From positions 62,001 through 126,000 of the forward strand of contig JAFYLZ010000004.1 of the NCBI GenBank assembly GCA_017556795.1: a stretch of 64,000 bases of DNA, written 5' to 3'. Origin of the DNA: Candidatus Saccharimonadota bacterium. GTDB taxonomy: Bacteria > Patescibacteriota > Saccharimonadia > Saccharimonadales > Saccharimonadaceae. The notes below the pieces were generated by a model, which was given only the letters and a program-made list of their open reading frames with translations, was not told the DNA's origin and searched no databases. This document shows, piece by piece, positions 33,929 to 41,738 of this stretch (positions within the stretch are counted from its first letter, which is position 1; each line of letters starts with the position of its first letter). The position numbers were made by a program, and so were the translations under genes.

Positions 33929-34372
33929 TTTAATTTCGATAATCTTGACGGTTTTGCCGTTGAAATCGAAGCTTTCGCCGGCTTTCCTGCCCATCAATTT
34001 TTTGCCAATTGGCGATTCGTTAGAAATTTTGCCTTCGAGTGGGTTGGCTTCGGTTGGGCCAACGAGCGTGTAGGTAACTTTTTTGCCGCCAAAGTCGATA
34101 TCGAGAGTGGCGCCAAGGTTGGCTTGAGTGCGAGAACCGCCACGAATGATTTTGGCGTTTTTCAAGATGTCTTGAATCTCGAGGATGCGACCTTCGGCAA
34201 CTTTTTGCTCGTTTCTAGCAGAGCTGTATTCTTCGTTTTCGGAGAGATCGCCAAAAGCGCGGGCGGTAGCAATACGCTCCGTAATGGCTGGACGGTTAGC
34301 AATAAGTTCGGCTAATTCTTTTTCTAATTCTTTCTTACCATCGGCGGTAAGACTGATACTTTTCTTGATCAT
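33926..34372 (-). CDS. greA: transcription elongation factor GreA
   Basis: 148 residues: an N-terminal coiled coil (LTADGKKELEKELAELIANR) with acidic tip residues in RAFGDLSENEEYSSARNEQ, and a C-terminal FKBP-like domain ending SPIGKKLMGRKAGESFDFNG. It rescues backtracked RNA polymerase by stimulating transcript cleavage. The greA-lysS order is common in bacteria. The promoter is canonical: TTGACA (34429-34434), 17 nt, TAAACT (34406-34411), with a leader of about 30 nt. Confidence 0.96.
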   Translation of the reverse strand: MIKKSISLTADGKKELEKELAELIANRPAITERIATARAFGDLSENEEYSSARNEQKVAEGRILEIQDILKNAKIIRGGSRTQANLGATLDIDFGGKKVTYTLVGPTEANPLEGKISNESPIGKKLMGRKAGESFDFNGKTVKIIEIK

Positions 34373-34439
34373 ATCAGGGTTACTCCACGTTTAACAACAG
34401 TTCTAAGTTTATGAAATTGTAGGTTAGATGTCAAGGGCT

Positions 34440-35672
34440 TTATGCGAGCATGCCTTTGAATTCATCGAGAGAAACTAATTTGCTCTCGCCGGTTTTGCGT
34501 TCGGTAATTTCGACAGCGTTTTCGGCCAAAGTCTTGTCGGAAATGACGACGCGATATGGGATGCCCATGAGTTCGGCGTCGGTGAACTTTTCGCCTGGGC
34601 GAAGGTCGCGGTCATCGAGCATAATTTGCTCTTCGTGGCCATTGTAGAGCTCTTCTGCGAGCTTACTACCGGCTTCGCCGATTGGTGCGAGATAATACTT
34701 GAATGGTGCGATGTTCTCTGGCCAGACTAAGCCTTTGTCGTCGCAGAACTTCTCGGCGATGACGCCCATTACGCGGGAGACGCCGATGCCGTAGCAGCCC
34801 ATGTAGACGCTTTGGACTTCGTTTTGCTCGTTGGAAATCTTGAGGCCAAGTGGCTCAGAATATTTGAATTTGAGTTTGAAAATGTTACCAACCTCGGCGG
34901 CACGAGTGCTTTCGAGTTCGTCGCGTTTGACGTTCAAATCCTCTAACACGTCGTCGAGCAAAACCTCTTCGTTTAGGACGACGGATTTATCCTTATTGTA
35001 GTAAATCGTGTCTTCGCCAACTGGGATAATGGTCTGATATTCGTGAGAATATTTCGAGAAAACACCGCCTGAGGCGAAGGTTTCAAAAGTATCTTCGCCG
35101 AGACCGAGGCGTTCGTAAATCTTGGCGTAGGCGCCCTCAGCTTCGTGATAGAAGCGGTCGAGGTCTTCTTCGGAGGTATGGAAACTATAGAGATCTTTCA
35201 TCAAAAATTCACGAGTGCGAAGGATGCCAGATTTGGCACGAAGTTCGTTCCTAAACTTGGTCTGGAACTGATAGACGGCGAGCGGCAAATCCTTGTAGCT
35301 CTTGACGTAAGTTTTGAGCATGTTGGTGATTGGCTCTTCATGAGTCGGTGCGAGACCGAGTTCGCCACCAGCTGAAAGCTCGGTCTTGAACCAGATGTCG
35401 ACCTTGGTGTCGTCCCAGCGGTCGGTTTTCTTCCAGAGTTCAGGATTCTGGAGAGAAGACATCAAAACTTCTTGGCCACCGATTTTGTTGAGCTCTTCCC
35501 TGATGATGCCTTTGATGTTTTCGATTACGCGAAGGCCGAGCGGCAAGTAATCGTAAATGCCAGCCATTTCCTTGTAAACGTAGCCGGCGCGAATTAGATA
35601 ACCGGCACTCCTTGCGGTTTCGTCTTTTGGCGCGTTACGCAAGGTTTTGATAAAAGATTTAGATAGTCTCAT
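34440..35672 (-). CDS. proS: prolyl-tRNA synthetase, short form without the INS editing domain
   Basis: A 410-residue class II synthetase. Motif 1 lies in GIYDYLPLGLRVIENI, the TxE loop in LAPTHEEPIT, motif 2 in FRNELRAKSGILRTREFLMKD-like sequence, motif 3 in CYGIGVSRVMGVIAE, and an anticodon-binding domain follows. Between motifs 2 and 3 only about 90 residues are present, where the usual bacterial enzyme carries about 180 more (the INS domain that deacylates Ala-tRNA(Pro)). Editing must therefore be missing or done by another protein. TATAAT ends 9 nt before the ATG. Confidence 0.94.
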   Translation of the reverse strand: MRLSKSFIKTLRNAPKDETARSAGYLIRAGYVYKEMAGIYDYLPLGLRVIENIKGIIREELNKIGGQEVLMSSLQNPELWKKTDRWDDTKVDIWFKTELSAGGELGLAPTHEEPITNMLKTYVKSYKDLPLAVYQFQTKFRNELRAKSGILRTREFLMKDLYSFHTSEEDLDRFYHEAEGAYAKIYERLGLGEDTFETFASGGVFSKYSHEYQTIIPVGEDTIYYNKDKSVVLNEEVLLDDVLEDLNVKRDELESTRAAEVGNIFKLKFKYSEPLGLKISNEQNEVQSVYMGCYGIGVSRVMGVIAEKFCDDKGLVWPENIAPFKYYLAPIGEAGSKLAEELYNGHEEQIMLDDRDLRPGEKFTDAELMGIPYRVVISDKTLAENAVEITERKTGESKLVSLDEFKGMLA

Positions 35673-35690
35673 AATAGATATATTATATCA

Positions 35691-36422
35691 CTAAGAGAGC
35701 ATACTTGGGAAGAAGATGAGGATGGCGAGGGCGATGGCGTTTTTGATCATGTGCATGAGGATGCCGGCATAAATAGTGCCCGTGACTTCGCGCAGGCCGC
35801 ACAGGATGATGGACATAGCAAAAACATTGACGCCAACGTTCCATTGGCCGTGGACGATGCCAAATAGCAAAGAAACGAGGAAAATCGCGATTGGCATGGC
35901 GACTTTGGCGCGGAGCTTGCCATAAAGCCAGCCACGGAAGACGAGTTCCTCGACAATTGGTGCGATGACAACTAGTCTGACGAAGGCCAGTGCGCGGTCC
36001 CAGCCAGTATTGATAAGGCTGATGCCGACGTCTTGGTTTTCGACGGCGTTGAACCATGGGAAGTAGCTAAAAATGCTAATCAGGCCGAGGGCGAGCAGCG
36101 TGGCGGCGATATAGCCGATTGGCGCGAGTCCGATATCGGTCCAGGTCGGTAAACCACTAAGACCAAGCTCGTCACGGTTGGTTTTGAATTTCTCATTGAT
36201 GAGGCGCGGCGCTGGAACAATTAAAACGACGGCTAGGACGTAAGAAATCAGAGTGTAGACAAAAAGCCCGATGGACGAGCCAAGCCACTCTTTGCCGAAG
36301 GCCCAAAGTAGCGGATAGGCGACGATGTATTGCGAAAGATAAAATGCGGCAAAAGCCCAGGCTAAAAGCAGCGCACAAATCCCCACGATAGGAAGGATCT
36401 TTTTCTTGCCACCCTTCTCCAT
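35691..36422 (-). CDS. CPBP-family intramembrane metalloprotease
   Basis: A 243-residue polytopic membrane protein with about seven hydrophobic segments. The CPBP (Abi/CAAX protease) motifs are present: EELVFRGWLYGKL (motif 1 with Glu-Glu and Arg), a His in FGIVHGQWN (motif 2) and HMIKNAIA (motif 3). Family members cleave within the membrane or protect against small peptides. Its start overlaps the end of rseP by one base, placing two intramembrane proteases side by side. The substrate is unknown. Confidence 0.87.
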   Translation of the reverse strand: MEKGGKKKILPIVGICALLLAWAFAAFYLSQYIVAYPLLWAFGKEWLGSSIGLFVYTLISYVLAVVLIVPAPRLINEKFKTNRDELGLSGLPTWTDIGLAPIGYIAATLLALGLISIFSYFPWFNAVENQDVGISLINTGWDRALAFVRLVVIAPIVEELVFRGWLYGKLRAKVAMPIAIFLVSLLFGIVHGQWNVGVNVFAMSIILCGLREVTGTIYAGILMHMIKNAIALAILIFFPSMLS

Positions 36423-37690
36423 CAGAAGAACCTCGTAATATCAAGAATTGTGACGAGGGCGATTAGGATTAAGAGGAAGAGGAAGGCGCGTGAGACGATC
36501 TTTTCTTCTTTTTCTTTGCTGAGTTCTTTTTTCCTGAGTTTATAGAATAGGATGAGGAGCCAGCGGCCACCGTCGAGGGCCGGAATCGGTAGGATGTTCA
36601 TGCAGGCGAGCGAAATAGAGATGAGCGCGGCGAGGAAGGCAAGGTTGGTTGGGCCGGCTGAGGTGAAGGCTGGGAAGATTACGCCGATGATGCCGACTGG
36701 GCCAGAAACTGAATCGCTGGCGGTGTTTAAGGCGGCGCGACCTTCTTCGCGGGTAGCATCGTTTGGATTAAATTGTTTAGCAACGCCGGAAATCACATTC
36801 CAAACTAGGTCGCCGAGGCCTTTGATAGTTTCGCCAGTGATTTGGACGGTAAGCCCGGCGCCCACGAATGGTGCGGACCAGGTGTAACGGCGAAGGGATT
36901 GACCGGCAGAGCTCATCGTGACGCCAAGTAAATATTCTGCGTCGGCTGGGTTGAGCTTGATGGAAATGATCTTTTCAACCGTTTCCGTGGCGGATGGGCA
37001 GTCGCATTCGGTTTCGGCTGGACAATCGCATTGAGCCTGGACTTCTTCGTCGCGCTCAATGGTGTAAATGACGGTTTCATCAGCGTGTTCGGAGTTGAAC
37101 TTAGTGATTTCGGTGGCGTTTGTGACTTCTTGTCCGCCAACCGCAATGATGTGGTCGCCAGATTGCAAGCCGGCGGCTTTGGCTGGAGATTCGTCGAATA
37201 CTTCTACGATTGAAACGGCGGTTTTACCAGAGACTTGCTCGTCATTTTGCATGGTGAATTGGTTTTCGAGGAAGGTTGGCATGCCGGTCCAGGCGAGAAT
37301 GGTAAGAATAATGAAAGCGAGTAGCCAGTTCATGGCGACGCCAGCGAAGAGGATTTTGGTCTTGGCTGAGAATTTAGCGTGGCCAAAGGTGCCTTTTCTT
37401 TTGTCGTTGGCTGATTCCCCGTCCATCTGGCAGAAGCCGCCAATTGGCAAGAAATTTAGGCTAAAAATCAGGCCTTTTTGCGGTTTGCCCCATTCGGCGC
37501 GTGGCAAACGGTGCCATTTTTTGGTTTCTGGATCTTTGACCCAGGCAATGCCGCGTGGTGGAAAACCGATGCCGAATTCTAGCACCCTAACGCCGTTACG
37601 ACGGGCAGCCAAAAAGTGGCCAAACTCGTGTGCAGTGACGAGCAGCATTAAAACTAGTAAGCCAACAATAACTCCCACAAAAATATCCAT
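36422..37690 (-). CDS. rseP: site-2 protease (RseP/RasP family) with a Cys-rich insert
   Basis: A 422-residue M50 metalloprotease. HEFGH at 21-25 gives two zinc ligands and the catalytic Glu, and ALDGGRW (LDGG) near the C-terminus the third ligand. A PDZ domain occupies the middle (SPAKAAGLQSGDHIIAVGG). In the strand after the PDZ core there is an unusual insert with CDCPAETECDCPSATE, four cysteines in two CxC units. RseP cleaves membrane-bound anti-sigma factors and signal-peptide remnants. It lies in the familiar frr-uppS-(cdsA)-rseP-proS block, from which cdsA is missing here. Confidence 0.93.
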   Translation of the reverse strand: MDIFVGVIVGLLVLMLLVTAHEFGHFLAARRNGVRVLEFGIGFPPRGIAWVKDPETKKWHRLPRAEWGKPQKGLIFSLNFLPIGGFCQMDGESANDKRKGTFGHAKFSAKTKILFAGVAMNWLLAFIILTILAWTGMPTFLENQFTMQNDEQVSGKTAVSIVEVFDESPAKAAGLQSGDHIIAVGGQEVTNATEITKFNSEHADETVIYTIERDEEVQAQCDCPAETECDCPSATETVEKIISIKLNPADAEYLLGVTMSSAGQSLRRYTWSAPFVGAGLTVQITGETIKGLGDLVWNVISGVAKQFNPNDATREEGRAALNTASDSVSGPVGIIGVIFPAFTSAGPTNLAFLAALISISLACMNILPIPALDGGRWLLILFYKLRKKELSKEKEEKIVSRAFLFLLILIALVTILDITRFF

Positions 37691-37705
37691 AAGCCAATTA
37701 TACCA

Positions 37706-38380
37706 TTATTTGCCGAAGCGGCGGTTGCGGTTTTTGTATTCGTCTAGAATGTCTTTGATGTCCGACTTTTCGATGTCTGGGAAATATTTTTTCAAGAAAA
37801 GGAATTCGGAATAAGCGGCGCGCCAGAGCAAGAAGCCAGAAATGCGCTCTTCGCCACTAGTTCTAATGATCATGTCGCAGGCTGGGACTTCTGGGTGGTA
37901 GAGATGTTTTTCGATGTTTTCAGGAGTAAACTCTTCGCCGTCTTCAGCGACAGCCTTGGCGGCGTCGGCGATTTCTTGTTTGCCGCCGTAGTTGAAACAG
38001 ATGCAAACGGTCATGCCGGTGCAGTCTTTGGTTTCCTCTTCGCATTTTCGAAGCGCTTTTAAGAGGCTTTCCGGAACATGATCCTCGGAGCCCATGATAA
38101 CGCAGCGCAAGTTGTTCTTGGCGAGTTTCTTGGTGATGCTGGAGATTTTCTTCTGCGCCAGCTTCATCAAGTAATCGACTTCGTCTTTGGTGCGGTTCCA
38201 GTTTTCGGTGCTAAAAAGATAGAAGCTAGCAAAAGCCACTTCGCCGGTGCCGGCAAGCTCTTCGATCACCATTTCAACCTTATCAAAGCCTTTTTGGTGG
38301 CCGGCTAAGGTTGGCAAATTTTTCTCGCGTGCCCAACGGCGGTTGCCATCAACAATAAAACCTAAATGTAGTCCAGTCAT
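37706..38380 (-). CDS. uppS: isoprenyl transferase (undecaprenyl diphosphate synthase)
   Basis: A 224-residue cis-prenyltransferase. FIVDGNRRWARE near the N-terminus holds the catalytic Asp. GHQKGFDKV, LYLFSTENWNRTKDEV, FNYGGKQEI and the C-terminal DMIIRTSGEERISGFLLWRAAYSE are classical motifs. It makes the C55 carrier used for lipid II. It starts 3 bp after frr. The usual partner cdsA is not downstream. Confidence 0.96.
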   Translation of the reverse strand: MTGLHLGFIVDGNRRWAREKNLPTLAGHQKGFDKVEMVIEELAGTGEVAFASFYLFSTENWNRTKDEVDYLMKLAQKKISSITKKLAKNNLRCVIMGSEDHVPESLLKALRKCEEETKDCTGMTVCICFNYGGKQEIADAAKAVAEDGEEFTPENIEKHLYHPEVPACDMIIRTSGEERISGFLLWRAAYSEFLFLKKYFPDIEKSDIKDILDEYKNRNRRFGK

Positions 38381-38383
38381 AAA

Positions 38384-38929
38384 TTAGATCTTCATGATTT
38401 CTTCGGATTTGGCCTTGAATTCGGCGTCGACTTTGTCGGTGAACTCTTTGGTGAGGTCATCGATTTCTTTTTCGGCGCGTTTTTTGACGTCTTCGGAGAG
38501 GTCCGTAGCGGCTTTGACGGCTTTGCGGGCATCTTCACGAATGTTGCGGAGAGCAACTTTGGCGTTTTCGACCTTTTCGGAAGCGTTTTTAACGATTTCT
38601 TTGCGGCGTTCCTCGGTGAGTGGTGGAATTGGCACGCGGACGATGCGGCCATCATCAGCTGGGTTCAAACCGAGGGTCTGATCGATGCGAATAGCGTTGG
38701 AAATAGCTTGCAAGTTGGTTGGGTCAAACGGGGTGATGACGAGCATGGTGGCGTCGGCAGCGGTGACGTTGGCAACTTGGTTTAATGGCATCATTTGGCC
38801 ATAGGCTTCAACTTTGATGCTCGAAAGCATATCTGGGTGAGCGCGGCCGGTGCGGACTTTTTTCATCTCCTCTTTGAAACGCTCAATCACGGCGCTCATT
38901 TTGTTTCTATCTTCATTGGTGTCGAACAT
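38384..38929 (-). CDS. frr: ribosome recycling factor
   Basis: 181 residues with the RRF pattern VRTGRAHPDMLSSIKVEAYG, LVITPFDPTNLQAISNAI and VPIPPLTEERRKEIVK, ending in a helical KEIDDLTKEFTDKVD segment. It splits post-termination ribosomes with EF-G. TATAAT (38948-38953) and AGGAG 6 nt before the ATG give a short leader with a normal ribosome-binding site. pyrH, which usually lies between tsf and frr, is replaced here by a small unknown gene. Confidence 0.97.
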   Translation of the reverse strand: MFDTNEDRNKMSAVIERFKEEMKKVRTGRAHPDMLSSIKVEAYGQMMPLNQVANVTAADATMLVITPFDPTNLQAISNAIRIDQTLGLNPADDGRIVRVPIPPLTEERRKEIVKNASEKVENAKVALRNIREDARKAVKAATDLSEDVKKRAEKEIDDLTKEFTDKVDAEFKAKSEEIMKI

Positions 38930-39039
38930 AAATAACTCCTTTTTTATATTATAACATTGAATCGTTTGGAATAAAAATATATGCCTCGTTCGCGCGGAGA
39001 TTAATTTTTTGCCCCAGAGATTCTAATGTCGAAAGACAG

Positions 39040-39068
39040 AAAAATGGGTACGCTAGTTTGCGTACCCT
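39040..39068 (-). terminator. terminator of the small unknown gene
   Basis: GGGTACGC, loop, GCGTACCC with T5 on the minus strand (arms 39046-39053 and 39060-39067). Confidence 0.88.
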
Positions 39069-39075
39069 TGAGAGT

Positions 39076-39390
39076 CTAATCGAAGAATTCGCTCTTGTTC
39101 CAGTCTCCGATAGTGTCCCCTTGGATTGTCTTGTGGCGATTTGGCTCTTCCGGTTTTTCGCCTGTCTGGGCCGATATCGCGGATATAGCCTCGCTCTTCA
39201 GTTGTTCGTCGTAAATACTGTTGATAAGATCATTTACCATGGTCGACTCTCGTTTGGCGAGTTCCATTAATGGGACTGTAACAAGATTAGGTTTTTCTTG
39301 CAACTTTCCGTAATTGAAGACTATGACGAGAAGCTCATCGTCGAATTCGGAGACAAACTCCGCCGCTGTTAAATTTGCATGTATGCTCAT
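39076..39390 (-). CDS. small acidic protein of unknown function in the usual place of pyrH
   Basis: 104 residues from the ATG at 39390, chosen because GGAGG lies 7 nt upstream; an ATG at 39420 would overlap that leader. The protein is soluble and acidic, beginning MSIHANLTAAEFVSEFDDEL, with a helical middle (LMELAKRESTMVNDLINSI) and a polar tail. I recognise no domain. It has its own promoter (TTGACA-17-TATAAT), a leader of about 65 nt and its own terminator, so it is an independent unit inserted between tsf and frr. Its regulatory layout resembles the unknown genes at 10.6 and 11.4 kb. Confidence 0.7.
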   Translation of the reverse strand: MSIHANLTAAEFVSEFDDELLVIVFNYGKLQEKPNLVTVPLMELAKRESTMVNDLINSIYDEQLKSEAISAISAQTGEKPEEPNRHKTIQGDTIGDWNKSEFFD

Positions 39391-39425
39391 GGGTACACCT
39401 CCGCGTAGGCCCGCCGGCATGGATT

Positions 39426-39488
39426 TATGGGCGTAAAAATCGACACACCATATGCTATAATTATAACACTCTTTACGCTAAATGTCAA
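39426..39488 (-). promoter_or_regulatory. promoter and leader hairpin of the small unknown gene
   Basis: Minus strand -35 TTGACA (39483-39488), 17 nt, -10 TATAAT (39460-39465). Just downstream, TATGGTGTGT and ACGCCCATA (39426-39434 with 39443-39452) can form a stem of about 9 bp with one bulge. Confidence 0.6.
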
Positions 39489-39507
39489 AAAATAGTAATC
39501 CGTTAGA

Positions 39508-39541
39508 ACAAAAAATCACCCCTGTTTTTGGGGTGATTCTT
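39508..39541. terminator. terminator of the rpsB-tsf operon
   Basis: ATCACCCC, loop TGTTTTT, GGGGTGAT followed on the minus strand by T6. Confidence 0.88.
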
Positions 39542-39551
39542 TGCTTTTTGA

Positions 39552-40142
39552 TTACTCGGTTACACCAAGCTCGATACGCTTGAATTGGCGGATGGTAATG
39601 TTTTCACCAGTTTTAGCGATAGCTTCTTTGATGAATTGTTCGACAGTTTTGGTGTCGTCCAAGATGAATGGTTGGTTCATGAGGACCTTGTCGGCGAAAG
39701 CTTTTTTAGCTTGGCCAGCGAGGATTTGTTCCTTCATGTTTTCTGGGCCCTTGAAGTTCTCTTCAAGTTCTTTCATCTTAGCAGCTTTGACGTCTTCTGG
39801 AATGTCTTCTTCGGAGACGTAAAGTGGGTTCATGGAAGCAATTTGCATGGCGATTTGGTGAGCCAAAGTCTTGAATTCGTCGGTTTTGGCGACGAAAGAA
39901 GTCTCACAGTTGACTTCAACGATGGCGCCGAGGCGGCCGTCGTGGATGTAAGAATCGATCAAGCCTTCGCGAGTTTCGCGATCGCCGCGTTTTTCAGCCT
40001 TGGTAAGGCCTTTTTTGCGCATGGCGTCAAGGGCTTTGTCGAAATCACCGTCAGCTTCGACGAGAGCTTTTTTAGCATCGGTCAAACCAACACCAGAGAG
40101 CTCTTTAAGTTTTTTGATTTGTTCAATGGAAATTTCTGCCAT
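39552..40142 (-). CDS. tsf: elongation factor Ts
   Basis: A 196-residue EF-Ts, the nucleotide exchange factor of EF-Tu. The UBA-like N-terminus IKKLKELSGVGLTDAKKALVEADGDFDKAL (given here in two pieces: LKELSGVGLTDAKKAL and EADGDFDKAL) and the TDEFKTLAHQIAMQIA core are typical. It is shorter than the E. coli protein (283), as in other bacteria with a reduced C-terminal subdomain. AGGAGG 4 nt upstream supports the start; it follows rpsB by 12 bp. Confidence 0.96.
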   Translation of the reverse strand: MAEISIEQIKKLKELSGVGLTDAKKALVEADGDFDKALDAMRKKGLTKAEKRGDRETREGLIDSYIHDGRLGAIVEVNCETSFVAKTDEFKTLAHQIAMQIASMNPLYVSEEDIPEDVKAAKMKELEENFKGPENMKEQILAGQAKKAFADKVLMNQPFILDDTKTVEQFIKEAIAKTGENITIRQFKRIELGVTE

Positions 40143-40154
40143 TTTGCCTCCTAA

Positions 40155-40841
40155 TTATTTTTTACCTTCTTTGATAGCTTCGACGAAGTAATCAAGAATG
40201 AGTTTAGTAGCCTTGATAGCGTCATCGTTGGCTGGAATCACGTAATCAATCGTGGTTGGGTCAACGTTGGTATCGGTGATAGCGAAGACTGGGATGTGAA
40301 GGACGTTAGCTTCTTTCACAGCGTTTTTGTCTTCGATGGCGTCGACGACAATGATAGCAGCTGGCTGCTCGGTCATATCTTTGATGCCACCATAGCGTTC
40401 GTTGAGGAGGTCAATTTCCTCTTGGAAGCGTTGAACTTCGAGCTTGGAATAGCGGTTCTCGAGTTCGCCAGAAGCCATGCGGCGTTCCAAATCTTTGACT
40501 TTTTTGATTTGGCGGTTGACGGTATCAACATTGGTAAGAGTACCGCCGACCCAACGGACGGTGACGTATGGCATATCGACAGATTCGGCGGCTTCTTTGA
40601 CGATGTCTTTCATCTGTTTCTTGGTGCCAACGAAGAGGATCTTCTTGCCATTTTTGACGATCTCAGTAACCTTTGGCAAAGCTGCTTCGAGGCCTTCGAC
40701 GGTCTTTTCAAGGTTAATAATGTGGGCATCTTGGCGCTTACTATGGATGTAAGGAGCCATCTTTGGATGCCAGCGACTGGTCTTGTGACCAAAATGTGCA
40801 CCGCTTTCAAGCAATGCCTTCATATCGACACTCACTGTCAT
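40155..40841 (-). CDS. rpsB: 30S ribosomal protein uS2
   Basis: 228 residues: LLESGAHFGHKTSRWHPKM at the N-terminus, GKKILFVGTKKQMKDIV, YVTVRWVGGTLTN and DTNVDPTTIDYVIPANDDA are diagnostic. It binds the 30S shoulder and is needed for S1-type docking and leader-dependent initiation. The leader of about 90 nt can fold into a long stem-loop, and in many bacteria S2 represses its own operon through its leader. First gene of rpsB-tsf. Confidence 0.97.
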   Translation of the reverse strand: MTVSVDMKALLESGAHFGHKTSRWHPKMAPYIHSKRQDAHIINLEKTVEGLEAALPKVTEIVKNGKKILFVGTKKQMKDIVKEAAESVDMPYVTVRWVGGTLTNVDTVNRQIKKVKDLERRMASGELENRYSKLEVQRFQEEIDLLNERYGGIKDMTEQPAAIIVVDAIEDKNAVKEANVLHIPVFAITDTNVDPTTIDYVIPANDDAIKATKLILDYFVEAIKEGKK

Positions 40842-40861
40842 ATATGATTTCCTTTCTCTTT

Positions 40862-40960
40862 GCTCTTGGGGCTGTGCCTAGTTTGCCAGGAAATCTCCCA
40901 AAAGCTGTTTCATTTATTTGATAACTCTGTAATTATACTATACCTCCCTAGAAAAAGCAA
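40862..40960 (-). promoter_or_regulatory. rpsB promoter and structured leader
   Basis: -35 TTGCTT (40955-40960), 17 nt, -10 TATAAT (40932-40937). In the leader GCTTTTGGG (40897-40905) pairs with CCCAAGAGC (40862-40870), enclosing a CCT-AGG inner stem. Possible S2 autoregulation site; inference from other bacteria. Confidence 0.55.
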
Positions 40961-40975
40961 GCCCTATCTGTTCCG

Positions 40976-41018
40976 CCCCTGTTAGGGGCTTGACAGTTAT
41001 GTTTATTTGGTGTATAAT
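40976..41018 (+). promoter_or_regulatory. promoter of the 50-residue protein gene with an abutting inverted repeat
   Basis: CCCCT-GTT-AGGGG (40976-40988) lies directly before the -35 TTGACA (40990-40995); 17 nt; -10 TATAAT (41013-41018). The inverted repeat could be an operator or the end of an unseen transcript. Confidence 0.6.
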
Positions 41019-41069
41019 ATAGGTATAAAACAAAAATACTGCCTAGGGGGCGGAAAGGATGGTAATACC

Positions 41070-41222
41070 ATGGCAGAGAACATTTTTAACAAGAACCTTG
41101 AAGAAGAAAAAGAGCTGAAGGCTCAAGCGAGCCATATGGCTCAGGAAAAAAAGAGATTTGATGAGAATGGCTATGAATTTAGCTTAGAACAAATGTCTAA
41201 ATACGGTGCCATCATTGAATAG
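41070..41222 (+). CDS. 50-residue charged protein, unknown function
   Basis: MAENIFNKNLEEEKELKAQA followed by a helical, Lys/Glu-rich stretch and a short C-terminus ending KYGAIIE. Probably one long helix or coiled coil; no membrane segment. A strong promoter, GGAAAGGA as ribosome-binding site and a good terminator argue that this short frame is a real gene. ATGG-TAATA-CCAT can form a small hairpin over the start codon. An upstream in-frame ATG at 41007 overlaps the -10 box and is rejected. Confidence 0.65.
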   Translation: MAENIFNKNLEEEKELKAQASHMAQEKKRFDENGYEFSLEQMSKYGAIIE

Positions 41223-41235
41223 TAACTATTTTTCC

Positions 41236-41272
41236 CTAATGGGAGTGACGAAAGTCGCTCCCCATTTTTTTC
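41236..41272 (+). terminator. terminator of the 50-residue protein gene
   Basis: AATGGGAGTGAC, GAAA, GTCGCTCCCCATT followed by T7. Confidence 0.9.
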
Positions 41273-41311
41273 TTTACATTTTCTTTGCTCTCTGGTATAA
41301 TTAGCTGAATT

Positions 41312-41644
41312 ATGAGTAAAAAAGATTTACATCCTAAAGAATACCGTGATGTCGTCTTCTCTGATGAAGCTGCAAATTTTTCATTCTTGACTAAATCTAC
41401 AGCTAAAAGCGAAGAGACTATCAAATGGACTGATGGTAAGGAATATCCACTAGTCAAGGTGCAGATTTCTTCTGCTTCTCACCCATTCTTCACTGGTGAA
41501 GAGAAGATTATCGATACCGAAGGTCGCGTGGATCGCTTCAAGGCTCGTATTGCTAAATCTCAAGCTATGAAAAATGCGCTCGAGAACAAAGCCAAGAAAG
41601 CTGCCAAATCAGCCGAGAAAAAGGCTAAAGCCGACAATAAATAA
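41312..41644 (+). CDS. rpmE2: 50S ribosomal protein bL31, type B (zinc-free)
   Basis: 110 residues. [35 protein letters not shown] and [19 protein letters not shown] match type B L31, which lacks the zinc-binding CxxC. A Lys/Ala-rich C-terminal extension of about 35 residues is added after [10 protein letters not shown]. Zinc-free bL31 is often favoured where zinc is limiting. TATAAT (41296-41301) ends 10 nt before the ATG, making it leaderless or nearly so. Confidence 0.92.
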   Translation: MSKKDLHPKEYRDVVFSDEAANFSFLTKSTAKSEETIKWTDGKEYPLVKVQISSASHPFFTGEEKIIDTEGRVDRFKARIAKSQAMKNALENKAKKAAKSAEKKAKADNK

Positions 41645-41647
41645 TTA

Positions 41648-41676
41648 ATAGCCCCATCAAAGGGGCTATTTTTTTA
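41648..41676 (+). terminator. terminator of bL31 gene
   Basis: ATAGCCCC, loop ATCAA, GGGGCTAT, T7. Confidence 0.92.
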
Positions 41677-41684
41677 GCACAAAA

Positions 41685-41735
41685 AATAGCAAATGGGCGC
41701 CCTCGCAGTTATGGGCGCGTCCATTTGCTATTAGG
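41685..41735 (-). terminator. long-stem terminator of the VPDTG surface protein gene
   Basis: ATAGCAAATGG-GCGCCC and GGGCGC-(GT)-CCATTTGCTAT pair over 17 bp with a 2-nt bulge; on the minus strand it is followed by T6. Confidence 0.85.
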
Positions 41736-41738
41736 GTC

